The translations under genes were made by a program, and so were the position numbers. From Flavobacteriaceae bacterium (lineage in GTDB: Bacteria > Bacteroidota > Bacteroidia > Flavobacteriales > Flavobacteriaceae): 64,000 nucleotides of DNA. Below, in pieces: positions 26,301 to 35,555 of this stretch. The stretch covers positions 155,864 to 219,863 of the forward strand of contig JABXHN010000019.1 in NCBI GenBank assembly GCA_013373635.1, written 5' to 3'. The stretch's first letter is position 1. Every line of letters begins with the position of its first letter. Under the pieces are notes generated by a model. It worked only from the letters and a program-made list of their open reading frames with translations. It had not been told where the DNA came from and ran no database searches.

Positions 26301-29300
26301 GAGGTTTTTTGCGAACGACAAGGGTCATACTAGCCGTAGCAGCCATGTAATTTGAAGTGGCCTCTTGAGTCAATTTAATGATAAGGCTTCCTGTTCCAAT
26401 CACACTTAAATTCGACTGTTGAATTTGAGCGATAGCTGTGTTTTGAGATTCAAAAGTAACTGCCCCTGTACTGGTAGAGCTATAGGTTAGCTCTAAATCA
26501 GCAGCCCCATAGGTGAGCTCCACATCATCAAAAACAATTTGAGGCGTCGCTTTTTGGACCACAATCGTAAAACTAGCAGTTGCAGAACTGTAATTTGATG
26601 TTTCTTCTTGTAGAACCTCGACAACAGTCGTTCCTGCTCCAACTATGGAAACAGTTGTCCCCTCTATCGAAACAACAGAGGGGTTTAAAACATTATAACT
26701 CATACCGCCATCAGAGCTTGAACTGATATGATTCTCGTCTAACTCAAATGAGGAATCTCCAAAAATAACTTCTATATCATTAGTAGCTATCACCGGAGAA
26801 GCTTTAGAGACGTAAAGTGTGGCTGTTACTTGTGATTCAAAATAATTTTGATCCTGTTCTTGAGTTAAAACGAGGGTGGTAGTACCGGCTCCAACAATCA
26901 CTAAGTCCGTTCCACTTAAGGTTGCTACAGCAGGGTCTTCCACACTAAAGCTTATGGCCCCTAAACTTGTCGAAGAATAACTTAGTGCAATGGAAGCTGT
27001 TCCATAGGTAGCAAAATGATCTTCAAAGACAATCTCTGGACTGATTGCACCAACACTTAGTGTGGCACTAATTTGTGCCGCATTGTAATTGGAACTCTCC
27101 TCTTGAGAAACGATTATAGTGGTAAAACCAGAACCGACAATACTCACCAGTGAACCCGATACGGTTGCAATATTGTTGTCTTCAATTTGATAACTAATTG
27201 CTCCACTGCTATTTGAAGTTGCGCTTAAATTAAAATCGGGATCCTCAAAGTCAACTGCAATATCTGATAGCTCTAAAATAGGGTCGTCTTTTAAAACAGT
27301 CAAGGTAGCAGTAACGGTGGCAGCTAGATAATGTGGATCTTCTTCTAATTGTGCAGTCAAGACGACTGTTCCCGCTCCATTAATACTCAAAGACGTTCCT
27401 ATAATAGAGGCAATAGTGGAATCTGCAGAAGAAAAACTTATCGAGCCTGTGCTCAAAGTAGTAGCTGAAAGATTGATGTTAGGATCGTTAAAAGTCACTT
27501 CTATATCCTCAAAGATCAAATCGGGAATCGCTTTCGTAACAGTTATATTAAAGCTTGTAGATGCCGCTAAATAATTGGCGGTTTCAGCTTGATTAATAGT
27601 TACTGTACTGACTCCTACTTCTAGAGGACTGATCTGTAATTGTGCTTCATTTTCAGCAAATGGATAGGTACTAATTAATGCAATAGAAGCATCGCTTAAA
27701 CTTATACTGAGTACTCCGACACTTGTGCTTTGAACAATTGCACTAATATCATTTGATCCGTAAACTAATTCTAAATCGTTTGGAGGAGCTAGTTGAGGAG
27801 CTATTTTATTAATCCTAACTGTAAAAGTAGCAGTCGTAGAGGAATAATTTAAACTGGCGTCTTGTACAACTGTTACAACAACTGTTCCTGCGCCTAGAAT
27901 AGTAGCAGTTGATCCATCAATCGATAGCAACTCACTATTAGAAGAACCAAAATTGATCACACCGCTACTAGTGGTACTCAAAATTGCTTCCATAAGATCC
28001 AATGGATTACCTAAATAATCAACTGTAAGATCCTGAGTCGTTATGCTGGCCTCTATGGGTGTAACCGTTAATAATATTGTATCTGTACTTTCCTCATAGG
28101 TGTCATCAGCGGATTGAACTACTGTCAAGGCTACGGTTCCTGCGTTCAGAGGGGTAATGGCACCAGTATTTGCATCAATGGTCGCGATGGTTTCATCTGC
28201 AGAATTATAACTATAGCTTCCCGTTGAAGAGGATTGTCCAATAGGGATGATAAAAGAGTCGGATCCATAGGCTACTGTTTGATCTTCAGCCCAGTATAAA
28301 GTATTTTCCAACGGCAAAACAGTCAGTGTTGCTGTGATACTAGCAGCTGTATAGTTCGTCGAGTAGGCTTGTGAAGCGGTGATGATTGCTGTTCCTACCG
28401 CTAAAACACTGATAATTCTAGTATTTGAATCTATCGTCCCAATTGAAGTTGGACTAATGGTATAGCTAAAAGTTCCTTCACTGTTATTAGTCAAAGGAGC
28501 ATCAATTGTAAAATCATTTTGATCTATATAAACGGTGTAGTCCTGAAAAAAACTCAATGTCGTTAGGGTTGGATCATCGTCTAGGTTGGACAACACAAAA
28601 TCTGCTACATCTTCAGCAGTTAAATTGTCATAACCTGAATCACCAGGGGCTTGTGGATCGCCACTTGTCAATGTATAGGTTATAGTCCCATCATCTATAC
28701 TATCATCAACACCATAAATTAAAACCGTAGTACTAAGCTGTGCATTGGAAAGTATAATGGTTGTGGAAGTCACTACTTCGGTAGGACTAAAACTCCCCTC
28801 GGTACCATCACTTATTTCTAGAGGCAGGCTCAATTCAACGTTATCTGTGAGTAACGTTGACAATATCCGAATTTGTAAACTTATACTGCCTCCGGATTCA
28901 GAAGTTTCAGACTCATTTAAGTCAATGTAGATTCCAGGGGGATCGGTGTCTTGGTTCGACATGGTTACGGTGGGCATTTGTCCTCCGTTGTAAAGTTCGT
29001 CCACTGAGGATACTACACCTGTAATTTGATAGGTTTGTGCTCCATCTCTAACGGATTCACCCTCGGACAAAGGATCGTCGATTCCAGTCAGGGTCACTGT
29101 TTGAGATACATTCCAATTTGCTGTCGTAAAGGTTAAAACCGAAGCACTCAAAGTAGCTTCTGTATCATCAGAAAGACTTAAACTGATGGTCACATCTGCA
29201 GTGGGTTGTGAGGGCAAGACCACTTCAAAAGAACCCTGATCACCATCCTCGTCAGTAGAAGGGTCGATTTCAGAAACTAATGGAAGAGATGCTCTCGATA

Positions 29301-31296
29301 TGAGAACCGTATAGGTTCTGGTATTGATTTGATTCTCGGCAACAACCTCAACAGAATAGGTATTTATTCCTGAATTTAAATTCAATGTCAGCGAACTTCC
29401 ACTAGTATAAGTTTCTCCATTGATGGTTATACTCGCAACAGAACTCGAAGCAACTGCTGTCAAAACTACTTGATCTTGATCAGCTCCAACCAATACTTGA
29501 TATGTAAGAATGGAAGGATCTGTAAAGGTTAAATTTGTATCAGTCACTTCCAAAGAAGCCAAGTCTGCATTGTCGTCTAAAACAGTAATTGTAGCCGTTG
29601 CTGTTTTAGTTTCAGTTCCTCGAACAGCTGTCGCAGTAACCGTATAGGAATTTCCAGCTTCAACCATGGTAGAATCAATTTCAAGAAGCCACTGATTGAT
29701 ATTAATGGTCAATTGAGTATCTGTTACCGTATAAGTCTCGCCATTTAATTCAACAATCAGTGAATCAGTCCCTCCTTGGCTTCCTCCCCAGGTCCCTGTT
29801 AAATTAATTTCTGTGGTTGGATAGGTTCCATCATTAATCGTTGGGCGTATTAACTCAATCAACTCATTTACAGAACTCGTCACAGTAACTCCTAAATCCT
29901 CCCACGTGGGAGGATTGCTACAATCCACATCCCCAACTATTCCGCCTATATCTCCATTTGGATTCTCACTTGTTGAAGTAAACACATACAAGGTAATGAC
30001 ACTTTCTCCTGTGATATTTAATCCCTCAATATTTTGATTGACAAACTCTACCAGCGTAGTTTCTGATATGGCAAATTCTACCCAACCATCAATTTTACGA
30101 TCCTCAGGTCCATCTAAATTAAGTTCTGTAGTAAAATCATCACTTTGTACATTATAAGTCGTTATAAATGATTCTCCGTCTTGTGGTTCAGTATCCTCTT
30201 TTAACCAAGATGTCGTACAGGGACTGGTACCGTCACCTGTGTCAGGTAAATGCAACGAAACTTTGACATCATTGTTTTTAGTTTTGGCTTCCACAAACAA
30301 ATCTGCAATTTTATCACCGTTGACATCAATTCCCAAATAGAAGGAACTATTGGTAGGTACTGTTCCGTGCCTCGCTCTAAAATAATAAACAAATTCAGGG
30401 GTATCAGATCCTTCAAACCAGACCCGATCCCTTTGAGTTTGTAGCATTGGATTAGAAGCATTACCAACCAAATCGAGTGATTCTACTTGTGCTTGAGTAT
30501 CATTAGACGCATCAAAATTATCCCCAGTTAACAAAGTGTACCAGGATAGGGTAGCATATTGAGGAAGATTGTTTGAGTTAATTTGAGAAATAGAATTAAT
30601 AGCATCTCCTACAAAAATTTCACCTGATACATTGGAAGTAACACTTTTACCACTTTGATCTGTAACCACCACATAATAATATCCCCAATTAGCTGAACTA
30701 TTATCAGGTGTATACATCGGTGAGTTTGCTCCACTAATTGGTGTTCCATCTGTATTGGAGTCGTTAGAATTCACATACCATTGATACCTTGGAGTTCCTT
30801 CAATATCCGAATGAGCTACAGTTAAAGGAGTAATCGTCCCACCAATCGGTACAACTTGTTGAGCTGTTGATGGATGTGCAATAATTTCTAACTTATAGAA
30901 AGCAACCACATTGGAATATGCAATGTCACCAACTCCATCTTTTACGACTCTTCTGTAAAAGGTGGAACGAAAAACCGCTCCATCACGAATACCAGATTCT
31001 GTCGCTCCCGCAATTGTAGACCAACTTTCTGGGTCGTGAATGTCCTTTGTCTTTTGCCAATAATAAGTGTATCCTTGGAGTGCTCCTTCTGCTTCTGATA
31101 CGTTTTCAATATGAACTGGATAACTAAAATCAAAGTTAACTGAGGTTTGAGAAATCTCACTTATTTGAATCAATCCACCACTGAGTTCAACTGGCTTTGG
31201 ATTGGAAGTAGATGCCTTTAGAATTCCAGATGTACTTATTAAAAGTAGCACTGCAACAAAGACAAGCCTTTGATGTATTGTTGTTAGTTTGTACAT
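23329..31296 (-). CDS. Giant multidomain T9SS adhesin with type B C-terminal domain
   Basis: The 2655-residue protein is exported and anchored by T9SS. Signal peptide about 1-28. Approximate order: Ig-like domain (135-230); a region of about 230 residues before the next Ig-like part (470-575); cadherin-like beta-sandwich (578-670, LASLEVTDTNLTF); two Calx-beta-like units (680-900); nine bacterial Ig-like units of about 80 residues (912-1662, each with an ATYG/ELTYG-type turn and a TATLTV end); a block of four YDG domains (KVYDG, KIYDG, KDYDG, KIYDG) alternating with MBG-type domains (1666-2367); thrombospondin-type-3-like Asp repeats (2369-2490, DNDGIVDSLDDDIDGDGIVN) that should bind calcium; and the gliding-motility-type CTD (about 2560-2655, AISPNGDGDNDFFIVRNIEK). 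It lies downstream of genes for an OmpA partner and a PorP/SprF protein, the usual partners of type B CTD adhesins. It probably binds surfaces or polysaccharides. Confidence 0.9.
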   Translation of the reverse strand: MYKLTTIHQRLVFVAVLLLISTSGILKASTSNPKPVELSGGLIQISEISQTSVNFDFSYPVHIENVSEAEGALQGYTYYWQKTKDIHDPESWSTIAGATESGIRDGAVFRSTFYRRVVKDGVGDIAYSNVVAFYKLEIIAHPSTAQQVVPIGGTITPLTVAHSDIEGTPRYQWYVNSNDSNTDGTPISGANSPMYTPDNSSANWGYYYVVVTDQSGKSVTSNVSGEIFVGDAINSISQINSNNLPQYATLSWYTLLTGDNFDASNDTQAQVESLDLVGNASNPMLQTQRDRVWFEGSDTPEFVYYFRARHGTVPTNSSFYLGIDVNGDKIADLFVEAKTKNNDVKVSLHLPDTGDGTSPCTTSWLKEDTEPQDGESFITTYNVQSDDFTTELNLDGPEDRKIDGWVEFAISETTLVEFVNQNIEGLNITGESVITLYVFTSTSENPNGDIGGIVGDVDCSNPPTWEDLGVTVTSSVNELIELIRPTINDGTYPTTEINLTGTWGGSQGGTDSLIVELNGETYTVTDTQLTININQWLLEIDSTMVEAGNSYTVTATAVRGTETKTATATITVLDDNADLASLEVTDTNLTFTDPSILTYQVLVGADQDQVVLTAVASSSVASITINGETYTSGSSLTLNLNSGINTYSVEVVAENQINTRTYTVLISRASLPLVSEIDPSTDEDGDQGSFEVVLPSQPTADVTISLSLSDDTEATLSASVLTFTTANWNVSQTVTLTGIDDPLSEGESVRDGAQTYQITGVVSSVDELYNGGQMPTVTMSNQDTDPPGIYIDLNESETSESGGSISLQIRILSTLLTDNVELSLPLEISDGTEGSFSPTEVVTSTTIILSNAQLSTTVLIYGVDDSIDDGTITYTLTSGDPQAPGDSGYDNLTAEDVADFVLSNLDDDPTLTTLSFFQDYTVYIDQNDFTIDAPLTNNSEGTFSYTISPTSIGTIDSNTRIISVLAVGTAIITASQAYSTNYTAASITATLTVLPLENTLYWAEDQTVAYGSDSFIIPIGQSSSTGSYSYNSADETIATIDANTGAITPLNAGTVALTVVQSADDTYEESTDTILLTVTPIEASITTQDLTVDYLGNPLDLMEAILSTTSSGVINFGSSNSELLSIDGSTATILGAGTVVVTVVQDASLNYSSTTATFTVRINKIAPQLAPPNDLELVYGSNDISAIVQSTSVGVLSISLSDASIALISTYPFAENEAQLQISPLEVGVSTVTINQAETANYLAASTSFNITVTKAIPDLIFEDIEVTFNDPNINLSATTLSTGSISFSSADSTIASIIGTSLSINGAGTVVLTAQLEEDPHYLAATVTATLTVLKDDPILELSDIAVDFEDPDFNLSATSNSSGAISYQIEDNNIATVSGSLVSIVGSGFTTIIVSQEESSNYNAAQISATLSVGAISPEIVFEDHFATYGTASIALSYSSTSLGAISFSVEDPAVATLSGTDLVIVGAGTTTLVLTQEQDQNYFESQVTATLYVSKASPVIATNDIEVIFGDSSFELDENHISSSSDGGMSYNVLNPSVVSIEGTTVSIVGAGTTVVEVLQEETSNYSSATASFTIVVQKATPQIVFDDVELTYGAADLELTYSSTSTGAVTFESQNTAIAQIQQSNLSVIGTGSLIIKLTQEATSNYMAATASMTLVVRKKPLSISGIKALDKVYDGGTTATLDLTGLLLNGLVFDDDVSIVVIGEFENSTVGVDKKVNLNTTYSGIDLDNYMISDQLTSSASITPKPIEINGLSGIDKIYDGTNQIVQETAYELIGSFVNGDDVFVVGTPLYDSAQAGNRSIVRGSLDLSGSRALNYSLSWSDGSGVISKKLLNITALDDSKFVTEADPVGYNGVSYSGFVAGESEIDLNGSLIITRTNFEVDTPGLYQSVLKPSGFSSTNYSINYLPGDFTIVPADALVIDVDSQSIIYSQTPSYTMQGSYYSSQLSQVVTLDPPSFDQQTGFYTLNDEIGGSVQFKLGLNSNSASVNSTSGNINVGSYDIITTDAEVNSSSFSGAIITTGSLTVLPKSITPSLVKPTKDYDGNRTLTVDNLNLEGLVLGDDLSATFNGLYQSSIAGININYAVSAIQLTGVDKDNYELSAVSFNGTDGIINPLSLSISAQDVSKIYDSQPNKNYPIIFTGFIDGEDQFSLSGALVISEPAQSAIDVGSYNFEISGFSSTNYTISYSGARLEITKADLFIDGFKAQDKIYDGTLEAQVDLSDVVYSGLIQGDEIGLSTSATFDTADVGSDKLVDLIHSFNGASASNYSISTQSTSNASILKKPLYVSADDKIVNYTGSTFEDFTVTYQGFVAGETSLVLSGTVVFSGSAVSAISGGTYTIEAGGLVAQNYEIIFESGTLTIVEGDIDNDGIVDSLDDDIDGDGIVNEGDSDINGDGVMDNGPDFDQDGMNDSFDTDDDNDGLSDTEEPSYNTDPFNSDTDADGVIDGVEIQDGTDPLVGCDLIWEHRTILEYQEAWLSLDCDGDGLINLVEVGLDTDQDGILDVFDIDDDGDTLLTKEEGADPNYNGLNDDSLDFDLNGIPDYLEKNKLDPNALVARDVEVFNAISPNGDGDNDFFIVRNIEKYPDNELFVMNKDGDLVERINSYGKDGNYFYALDQDGEKLPVGVYYYVLRIRQFNLERTIKGYLYINW

Positions 31297-31405
31297 AATA
31301 GCTTCGACTTACCTCATGATGCTGAACGAAAGATACGAAAATATCATATAGCAGTTCGTAACACACGCATATGTCCCCTAATTATGTATGTAAAGTTCCT
31401 AATAT

Positions 31406-33241
31406 TTAAAAAGTCACCAAGAGCTCTACTCTTCTGTTTTCTCGTTCCATTTCATCAGAACAATTTTCTTCTCTACAGTTATATCTCAAATTAGTTTCAC
31501 CTAATCCTTCAACTGTAATTGAAGCTGTAATTCCGTTTTCGATTAAGAGATCTCTAAAGAATTCAGCTCTCTTTAAAGATAATTTTTGGTTGTATGATGC
31601 GAAACCTCTTTGGTCAGAAAATCCTTGAATGTGAACTGAAGTAGCAGATGCTAATACTTTTAAATAAGCGTTTAACACATCTTTATCGATTTCAGTAGTA
31701 TACATATCAAATTCAAATAAAATATCTGCTAATTCAATTTGTTGATCAATAGAAACTTCTTCAGATATGGTGCTTTCTAAAGAAGTCTTAACTTGTACTT
31801 CAGCTAAGCCAGTATTAGAAGCAATCTCTGCACTAATGGTCTTGATGGTTTTACCGCTGATATCAAGAGTGTATTCCTTGCTGTTTAACAGCTTAGGAAC
31901 TCTTAGTTGAGCTGAAAGCTGAGAGAGTTCTTTTCTCCAAACTTCATTTCCTAACTCGTCTTTAACTAACACTAAAACAGCCTCTCCAAGGTTTAAATCT
32001 TTATTGTCAATGGTAATAATCGCATCAAATTCTTCGGATAAAACTAGGTCTCTTGTGAGGATGTAATTAAAACTTGCTAACTGCCCCAATCGATTTGAAG
32101 ACACATAGCCCTGCCTCTTTGATCTACTGTATCCAAAGTCATCGTAAGCTGAATTTATTGGAGCACCTAAATTAAAAACCTTGTGATCGCTATCGTTTAA
32201 ATCAGTTGCCAATACATCCATTCCACCGTAACCAGGATATCCATCTGACGAGAAGTACATAAGCTGATTCTCATCGACAAAAACATAGGATTCTCTTCCT
32301 TCAGTATTGATCTGCTCTCCTAAATTTTGAGCAGGACCGTAATTTCCATTCTCCAATAATTCTGAGCGGTAGATGTCGGTTGCCCCAATTCCTCCTGGAC
32401 GATCACTTACGTAATACAGCCAATTTCCAGAAAGACTAGGATTTGCAGTATTGTAACCATTGATATTGACATTGAGCCTAGATGGCTCACCCCAAACTCC
32501 ATTCACTTTATCGATTCTGTACAGATTTAAGTTCGAAGTGGAACGATTGTAGAAAGAGAGTCGATTCCCTTTGTGATCATTAAGGGTTACAATCATACTA
32601 TTTCCATCCTTTGAAAAAGCCATTCCTCCTTGATTAAATTTCCATTCAGGATAAAGAGGAGTCTTTTCTTTAGACTCATGAATCTCAACCAATTGATCTT
32701 TGTCTTCATTGAGATTAGAAGCGTAAACCATTCCTTTATTCTCCACTACCTGTATTGCATTGTATATGGTGTCGGTGAGCATGTGTACCTCTTCGAAAAG
32801 ACGCTTGTTTTTTATATAAAAGGGATCGTCTAACTTATTGACCCTTGAATCGTTCGGATAGGTTGCTTGAAGCTTTGACAGCGTCGATTGATATGCTGAC
32901 TGATCTCCTTCTACGAATAAACAATGTGCATATTTTAAAAGAGAGGTAGGAGTGTCTCTAAAGCCCCCTTCAAAGAATGAAGCATAATTTTTTAAGGCAT
33001 TCTTATAATCTCCAATAGCGTAATACAACGAGGCAATCTCTAATTGTTCTCGAGACGTCATATTATGTCCTTTATCTACAGCTTTTTGATACCAATCTAT
33101 GGCAATCTCATATTGAGAAGCCTTTGTCGCTTCGTCAGCCTTTTTTAATTCTTTTTCTTGTGCTTGAATACTTAGAACTGATCCAAGGAGTATTGCAATA
33201 CTCATAAAGTTCTTTAATGAATTAAAAATTTGTTTTTGCAT
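31406..33241 (-). CDS. OmpA-family protein with TPR and PD40 repeats, adhesin partner
   Basis: A 611-residue envelope protein. Signal peptide to about residue 27 (LSIQAQ); TPR-like helices about 30-130 (KKADEATKASQYEIAIDWYQ); PD40/WD40-like beta-propeller about 190-390 (SLSGNWLYYVSDRPGGIGAT, YFSSDGYPGYGGMDVL); a small beta domain; and an OmpA-type peptidoglycan-binding domain about 505-611 (FSDQRGFASYNQKLSLKRAE, NRRVELLV). This arrangement is the standard third member of the adhesin-PorP/SprF-OmpA set in flavobacterial T9SS. It is 11 bases downstream of the PorP/SprF gene. A 109-base gap with a -7-like TATCTTTC on the minus strand separates it from the adhesin gene, so the adhesin may have its own promoter. 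Confidence 0.88.
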   Translation of the reverse strand: MQKQIFNSLKNFMSIAILLGSVLSIQAQEKELKKADEATKASQYEIAIDWYQKAVDKGHNMTSREQLEIASLYYAIGDYKNALKNYASFFEGGFRDTPTSLLKYAHCLFVEGDQSAYQSTLSKLQATYPNDSRVNKLDDPFYIKNKRLFEEVHMLTDTIYNAIQVVENKGMVYASNLNEDKDQLVEIHESKEKTPLYPEWKFNQGGMAFSKDGNSMIVTLNDHKGNRLSFYNRSTSNLNLYRIDKVNGVWGEPSRLNVNINGYNTANPSLSGNWLYYVSDRPGGIGATDIYRSELLENGNYGPAQNLGEQINTEGRESYVFVDENQLMYFSSDGYPGYGGMDVLATDLNDSDHKVFNLGAPINSAYDDFGYSRSKRQGYVSSNRLGQLASFNYILTRDLVLSEEFDAIITIDNKDLNLGEAVLVLVKDELGNEVWRKELSQLSAQLRVPKLLNSKEYTLDISGKTIKTISAEIASNTGLAEVQVKTSLESTISEEVSIDQQIELADILFEFDMYTTEIDKDVLNAYLKVLASATSVHIQGFSDQRGFASYNQKLSLKRAEFFRDLLIENGITASITVEGLGETNLRYNCREENCSDEMERENRRVELLVTF

Positions 33242-33252
33242 AATCTATTTAT

Positions 33253-34173
33253 TTAGAAAAACCTCGGTTTAAAGATTGTTTTAACTGTTTTACTTAGAAT
33301 CTCATAGCGAACAAATAGTTCAGATGATCCTCCCGTAAAGTTACCAATATATCCGGTTTCTTTGTCATAACTATAGCCAACGAGTACATTTCTGTTAATT
33401 CTAAAGGCAGCTAAGGCACTCAACGCCCCTGAAATTCGATAAGAAAGACCTGTTTCAATTTTATCTTCAATTCTAACATTGGCAGAAATATCAGCTGAAA
33501 TAGGTACTCCTTTTACCATTCGAATTAAAAACGATGGTTTAAATAATACAGAACTACTAAGCTCTAACACTTTTCCAGCTATAATGTAATAGTGTGCTCG
33601 ATCTGCAGCCAGATAACTCGTGGGGCTGCTTTGGTCAAAATGATTGGTCGATAAGATCCCTGTTGTTGATACACCGACATAACCTCTGTCGTCGTAATAA
33701 AAGAATCCAAGTCCTACATTTGGCGATATCTTTTTATCGATATTGATATCAAACCAGGGGTCTTGTGGATTGTAAATATTAAGTCCACTAAAATCAACGT
33801 CCAAAACATCTAACAAAGGCTTGAATCCCATCGAAAGATAGCTATCTCTACTCAATTGTAATTTAAAAGCAAAATCAAACCCAATCGAAAATTGACTCAT
33901 TGGCCCAGTGCTCTCCTGCATAATACTGAGCCCTTGAGAGAGTTTGTTGGGCCCTGTTCTTTGATAATTGACATAGCTAGTTTGCACCCCACCACTAAAA
34001 GATTGCCACTGTGAGCGATATTGAAAAAACAAGACGTTTTCATCTCTAGTACCAGTATAGGCCGTGTTGATAGCTGCAGGGTTGTACATGTATTGAGAAA
34101 ACATTCCCTCTTGTTGTGCAAACAACGAATTAGAGATCACTAATACAAAAAGAACCAGTGTTTGTTTTATCAT
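33253..34173 (-). CDS. PorP/SprF-family outer-membrane protein
   Basis: Intact 306-residue barrel protein of the PorP/SprF family, which helps attach or localise T9SS type B CTD proteins at the cell surface. The start at 34173 gives MIKQTLVLFVLVISNSLFAQ, a good signal peptide; a frame-open extension to 34209 adds 12 atypical residues. Family features are the QQEGMFSQYMYNPAAINTAYTG beginning, the NKLSQGLSIMQESTGPMSQF segment and a barrel ending in FVRYEILSKTVKTIFKPRFF. It is followed by the OmpA partner and then the giant adhesin. Just upstream lies the leftover CTD of another adhesin, which suggests that the original adhesin of this cluster was lost. Confidence 0.9.
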   Translation of the reverse strand: MIKQTLVLFVLVISNSLFAQQEGMFSQYMYNPAAINTAYTGTRDENVLFFQYRSQWQSFSGGVQTSYVNYQRTGPNKLSQGLSIMQESTGPMSQFSIGFDFAFKLQLSRDSYLSMGFKPLLDVLDVDFSGLNIYNPQDPWFDINIDKKISPNVGLGFFYYDDRGYVGVSTTGILSTNHFDQSSPTSYLAADRAHYYIIAGKVLELSSSVLFKPSFLIRMVKGVPISADISANVRIEDKIETGLSYRISGALSALAAFRINRNVLVGYSYDKETGYIGNFTGGSSELFVRYEILSKTVKTIFKPRFF

Positions 34174-34248
34174 AAACGCACCTTTTTTTAAAGCGAGTAA
34201 AGTTATCAATAAATTTATTATTTAAATAGTGATTACAATGTTTGTTGT

Positions 34249-34551
34249 CTAACGGTTGAGATATAAATAACCCTTCATTACTCTTTCTTGACCATTGATC
34301 TTGACCTTGAGAATATAGATATAAGTTCCCACTGATAAGGTAGCTCCTGAAGCCGCATATCCTTTAAAATAACGATTGTACTCACCGTAATTTTGAACCT
34401 TATAGATCTCCCTACCCCAACGATTAAAAACAGTTAATTCATTATCTGGATAGAGTTCAATGTTTTTGATGGTAAAGACATCGTTATAACCATCACCATT
34501 TGGTGAAAGGGCATTATAAACCTCTAGTTCTTTGGAAGGATCAATTCCTTG
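34249..34551 (-). pseudogene. Remnant of a T9SS adhesin: isolated type B C-terminal domain
   Basis: On the minus strand the frame from an in-frame TGA near 34551 to TAG at 34249 reads GIDPSKELEVYNALSPNGDG, then YNDVFTIKNIELYPDNELTV, then FNRWGREIYK, ending ERVMKGYLYLNR. This is a complete gliding-motility-associated CTD (CHU_C type, as at the end of the giant adhesin: AISPNGDGDNDFF) but there is no start codon, signal peptide or adhesin body. It sits directly upstream of the PorP/SprF gene where the adhesin gene of such clusters normally lies. It cannot be secreted as it stands, and I take it as the 3' end of a deleted adhesin gene. Confidence 0.85.
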
Positions 34552-34552
34552 G

Positions 34553-34579
34553 ATTCATCTGACAAAAGATGAATTTTTT
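34553..34579 (+). terminator. Orphan intrinsic terminator in plus orientation
   Basis: ATTCATCT-GACAAA-AGATGAAT is a perfect 8-bp stem followed by a T-run (34574-34579). No plus-strand gene ends to its left within the window stretch, which is all minus-strand; it abuts the break point of the adhesin remnant. It looks like the end of a lost plus-strand gene, or is a by-chance hairpin. Confidence 0.5.
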
Positions 34580-34697
34580 CAAAGAATTGTATGAAATCTA
34601 AAAGATAGGGCATCTGAGTTGTAGTTCTAATCATAAATATAAAAAAATCGATTCTGAAATAAAAAGAAAAATTGTGGTATTTTAGCGACATACACTA

Positions 34698-35555
34698 ATG
34701 GAAAAAACTAAAAAAATAGCAGTAGTAACAGGGGGAGCAGGCTTTGTAGGATCGCATTTATGCGAACGACTACACAGCAGTGGAAGCTATAAAGTGTATA
34801 GTCTGGACAACTATTTTACCGGAAGCAAAACTAACCATGTTCCAGGTGTGGAATACATTGCTGGAAACACAGCTGAAATCGAGCAACTGATCACCTTTAC
34901 TCCTGATTATGTTTATCACCTAGGAGAATACTCTCGAGTGGAACAGAGTTTTGAAGATATTGAGAAGGTCTGGAGTTTTAACAAAGATGGTATTTTTGCT
35001 GTGCTGCAATTTTGCAGAAAGACTGGAGCCAAGCTCATTTACGCCGGTTCTAGCACAAAGTTTGGAGATGGAGGACTCGGAAGAAGTCAAAGTCCCTATG
35101 CCTGGACCAAGGCTTCCAACACCGAACTCGTTAAGAATTACGGAACTTGGTTTGGAGTTTCCTATGCGGTAGTTTACTTCTATAACGTCTATGGTCCCAG
35201 AGAAATTTCCACAGGAAAATACGCAACCCTTATTGCGCTGTTTAAAGAAAAAATAAAAAATGGCGAAGCGCTTACGGTAGTGAAACCAGGTACTCAAAAG
35301 CGCAATTTTACCCATATCGACGATATTATCGATGGCTTAGTTCTTGTTGGAGAACAAGGAAGTGGAGACGATTTTGGAATTGGATCTCCAGAAGCCTATT
35401 CCATTATTGAAATCGCTCAATTGTTTGGTGGCGAGATTCAATTCTTACCCGAACGCCCTGGAAATAGGATGAATGCTGAAGTCATCACAGAAAAAACGGA
35501 ACGCTTGGGATGGTCTGCCAAAAAAAGTTTAATCGATTATATCAAAAACTCATGA
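34698..35555 (+). CDS. NAD-dependent sugar-nucleotide epimerase/dehydratase (extended SDR)
   Basis: Cytoplasmic enzyme acting on a nucleotide-activated sugar. Motifs: Rossmann GGAGFVGSH (residues 12-20), YAGSSTKFGD with the catalytic Ser/Thr, and YAWTK with Tyr and Lys of the YxxxK pair; RNFTHIDDIIDG near the C-terminal half. Length 285 is short compared with GalE (about 330), missing part of the C-terminal substrate domain, which suggests a compact 4-epimerase or reductase branch. It is coupled with RmlA (the next start codon overlaps its stop), so the substrate is likely a dTDP-sugar. Promoter probably the TATTTTAG 10-20 bases before the start. Substrate is not decided by the sequence. Confidence 0.8.
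   Translation: MEKTKKIAVVTGGAGFVGSHLCERLHSSGSYKVYSLDNYFTGSKTNHVPGVEYIAGNTAEIEQLITFTPDYVYHLGEYSRVEQSFEDIEKVWSFNKDGIFAVLQFCRKTGAKLIYAGSSTKFGDGGLGRSQSPYAWTKASNTELVKNYGTWFGVSYAVVYFYNVYGPREISTGKYATLIALFKEKIKNGEALTVVKPGTQKRNFTHIDDIIDGLVLVGEQGSGDDFGIGSPEAYSIIEIAQLFGGEIQFLPERPGNRMNAEVITEKTERLGWSAKKSLIDYIKNS

Noticed and set aside
26300..28560. Repeat array in the adhesin as CRISPR
   Set aside because: Unit length is about 230-240 bases with diverged sequence, all inside one open reading frame, and there are no short direct repeats with spacers.
31335..31348. TATTTTCG-like motif near the adhesin and cold-shock promoters as further MntR operators
   Set aside because: Single half-sites without a partner arm; in such AT-rich sequence they are also variants of the -7 promoter element, so no regulatory link is claimed.
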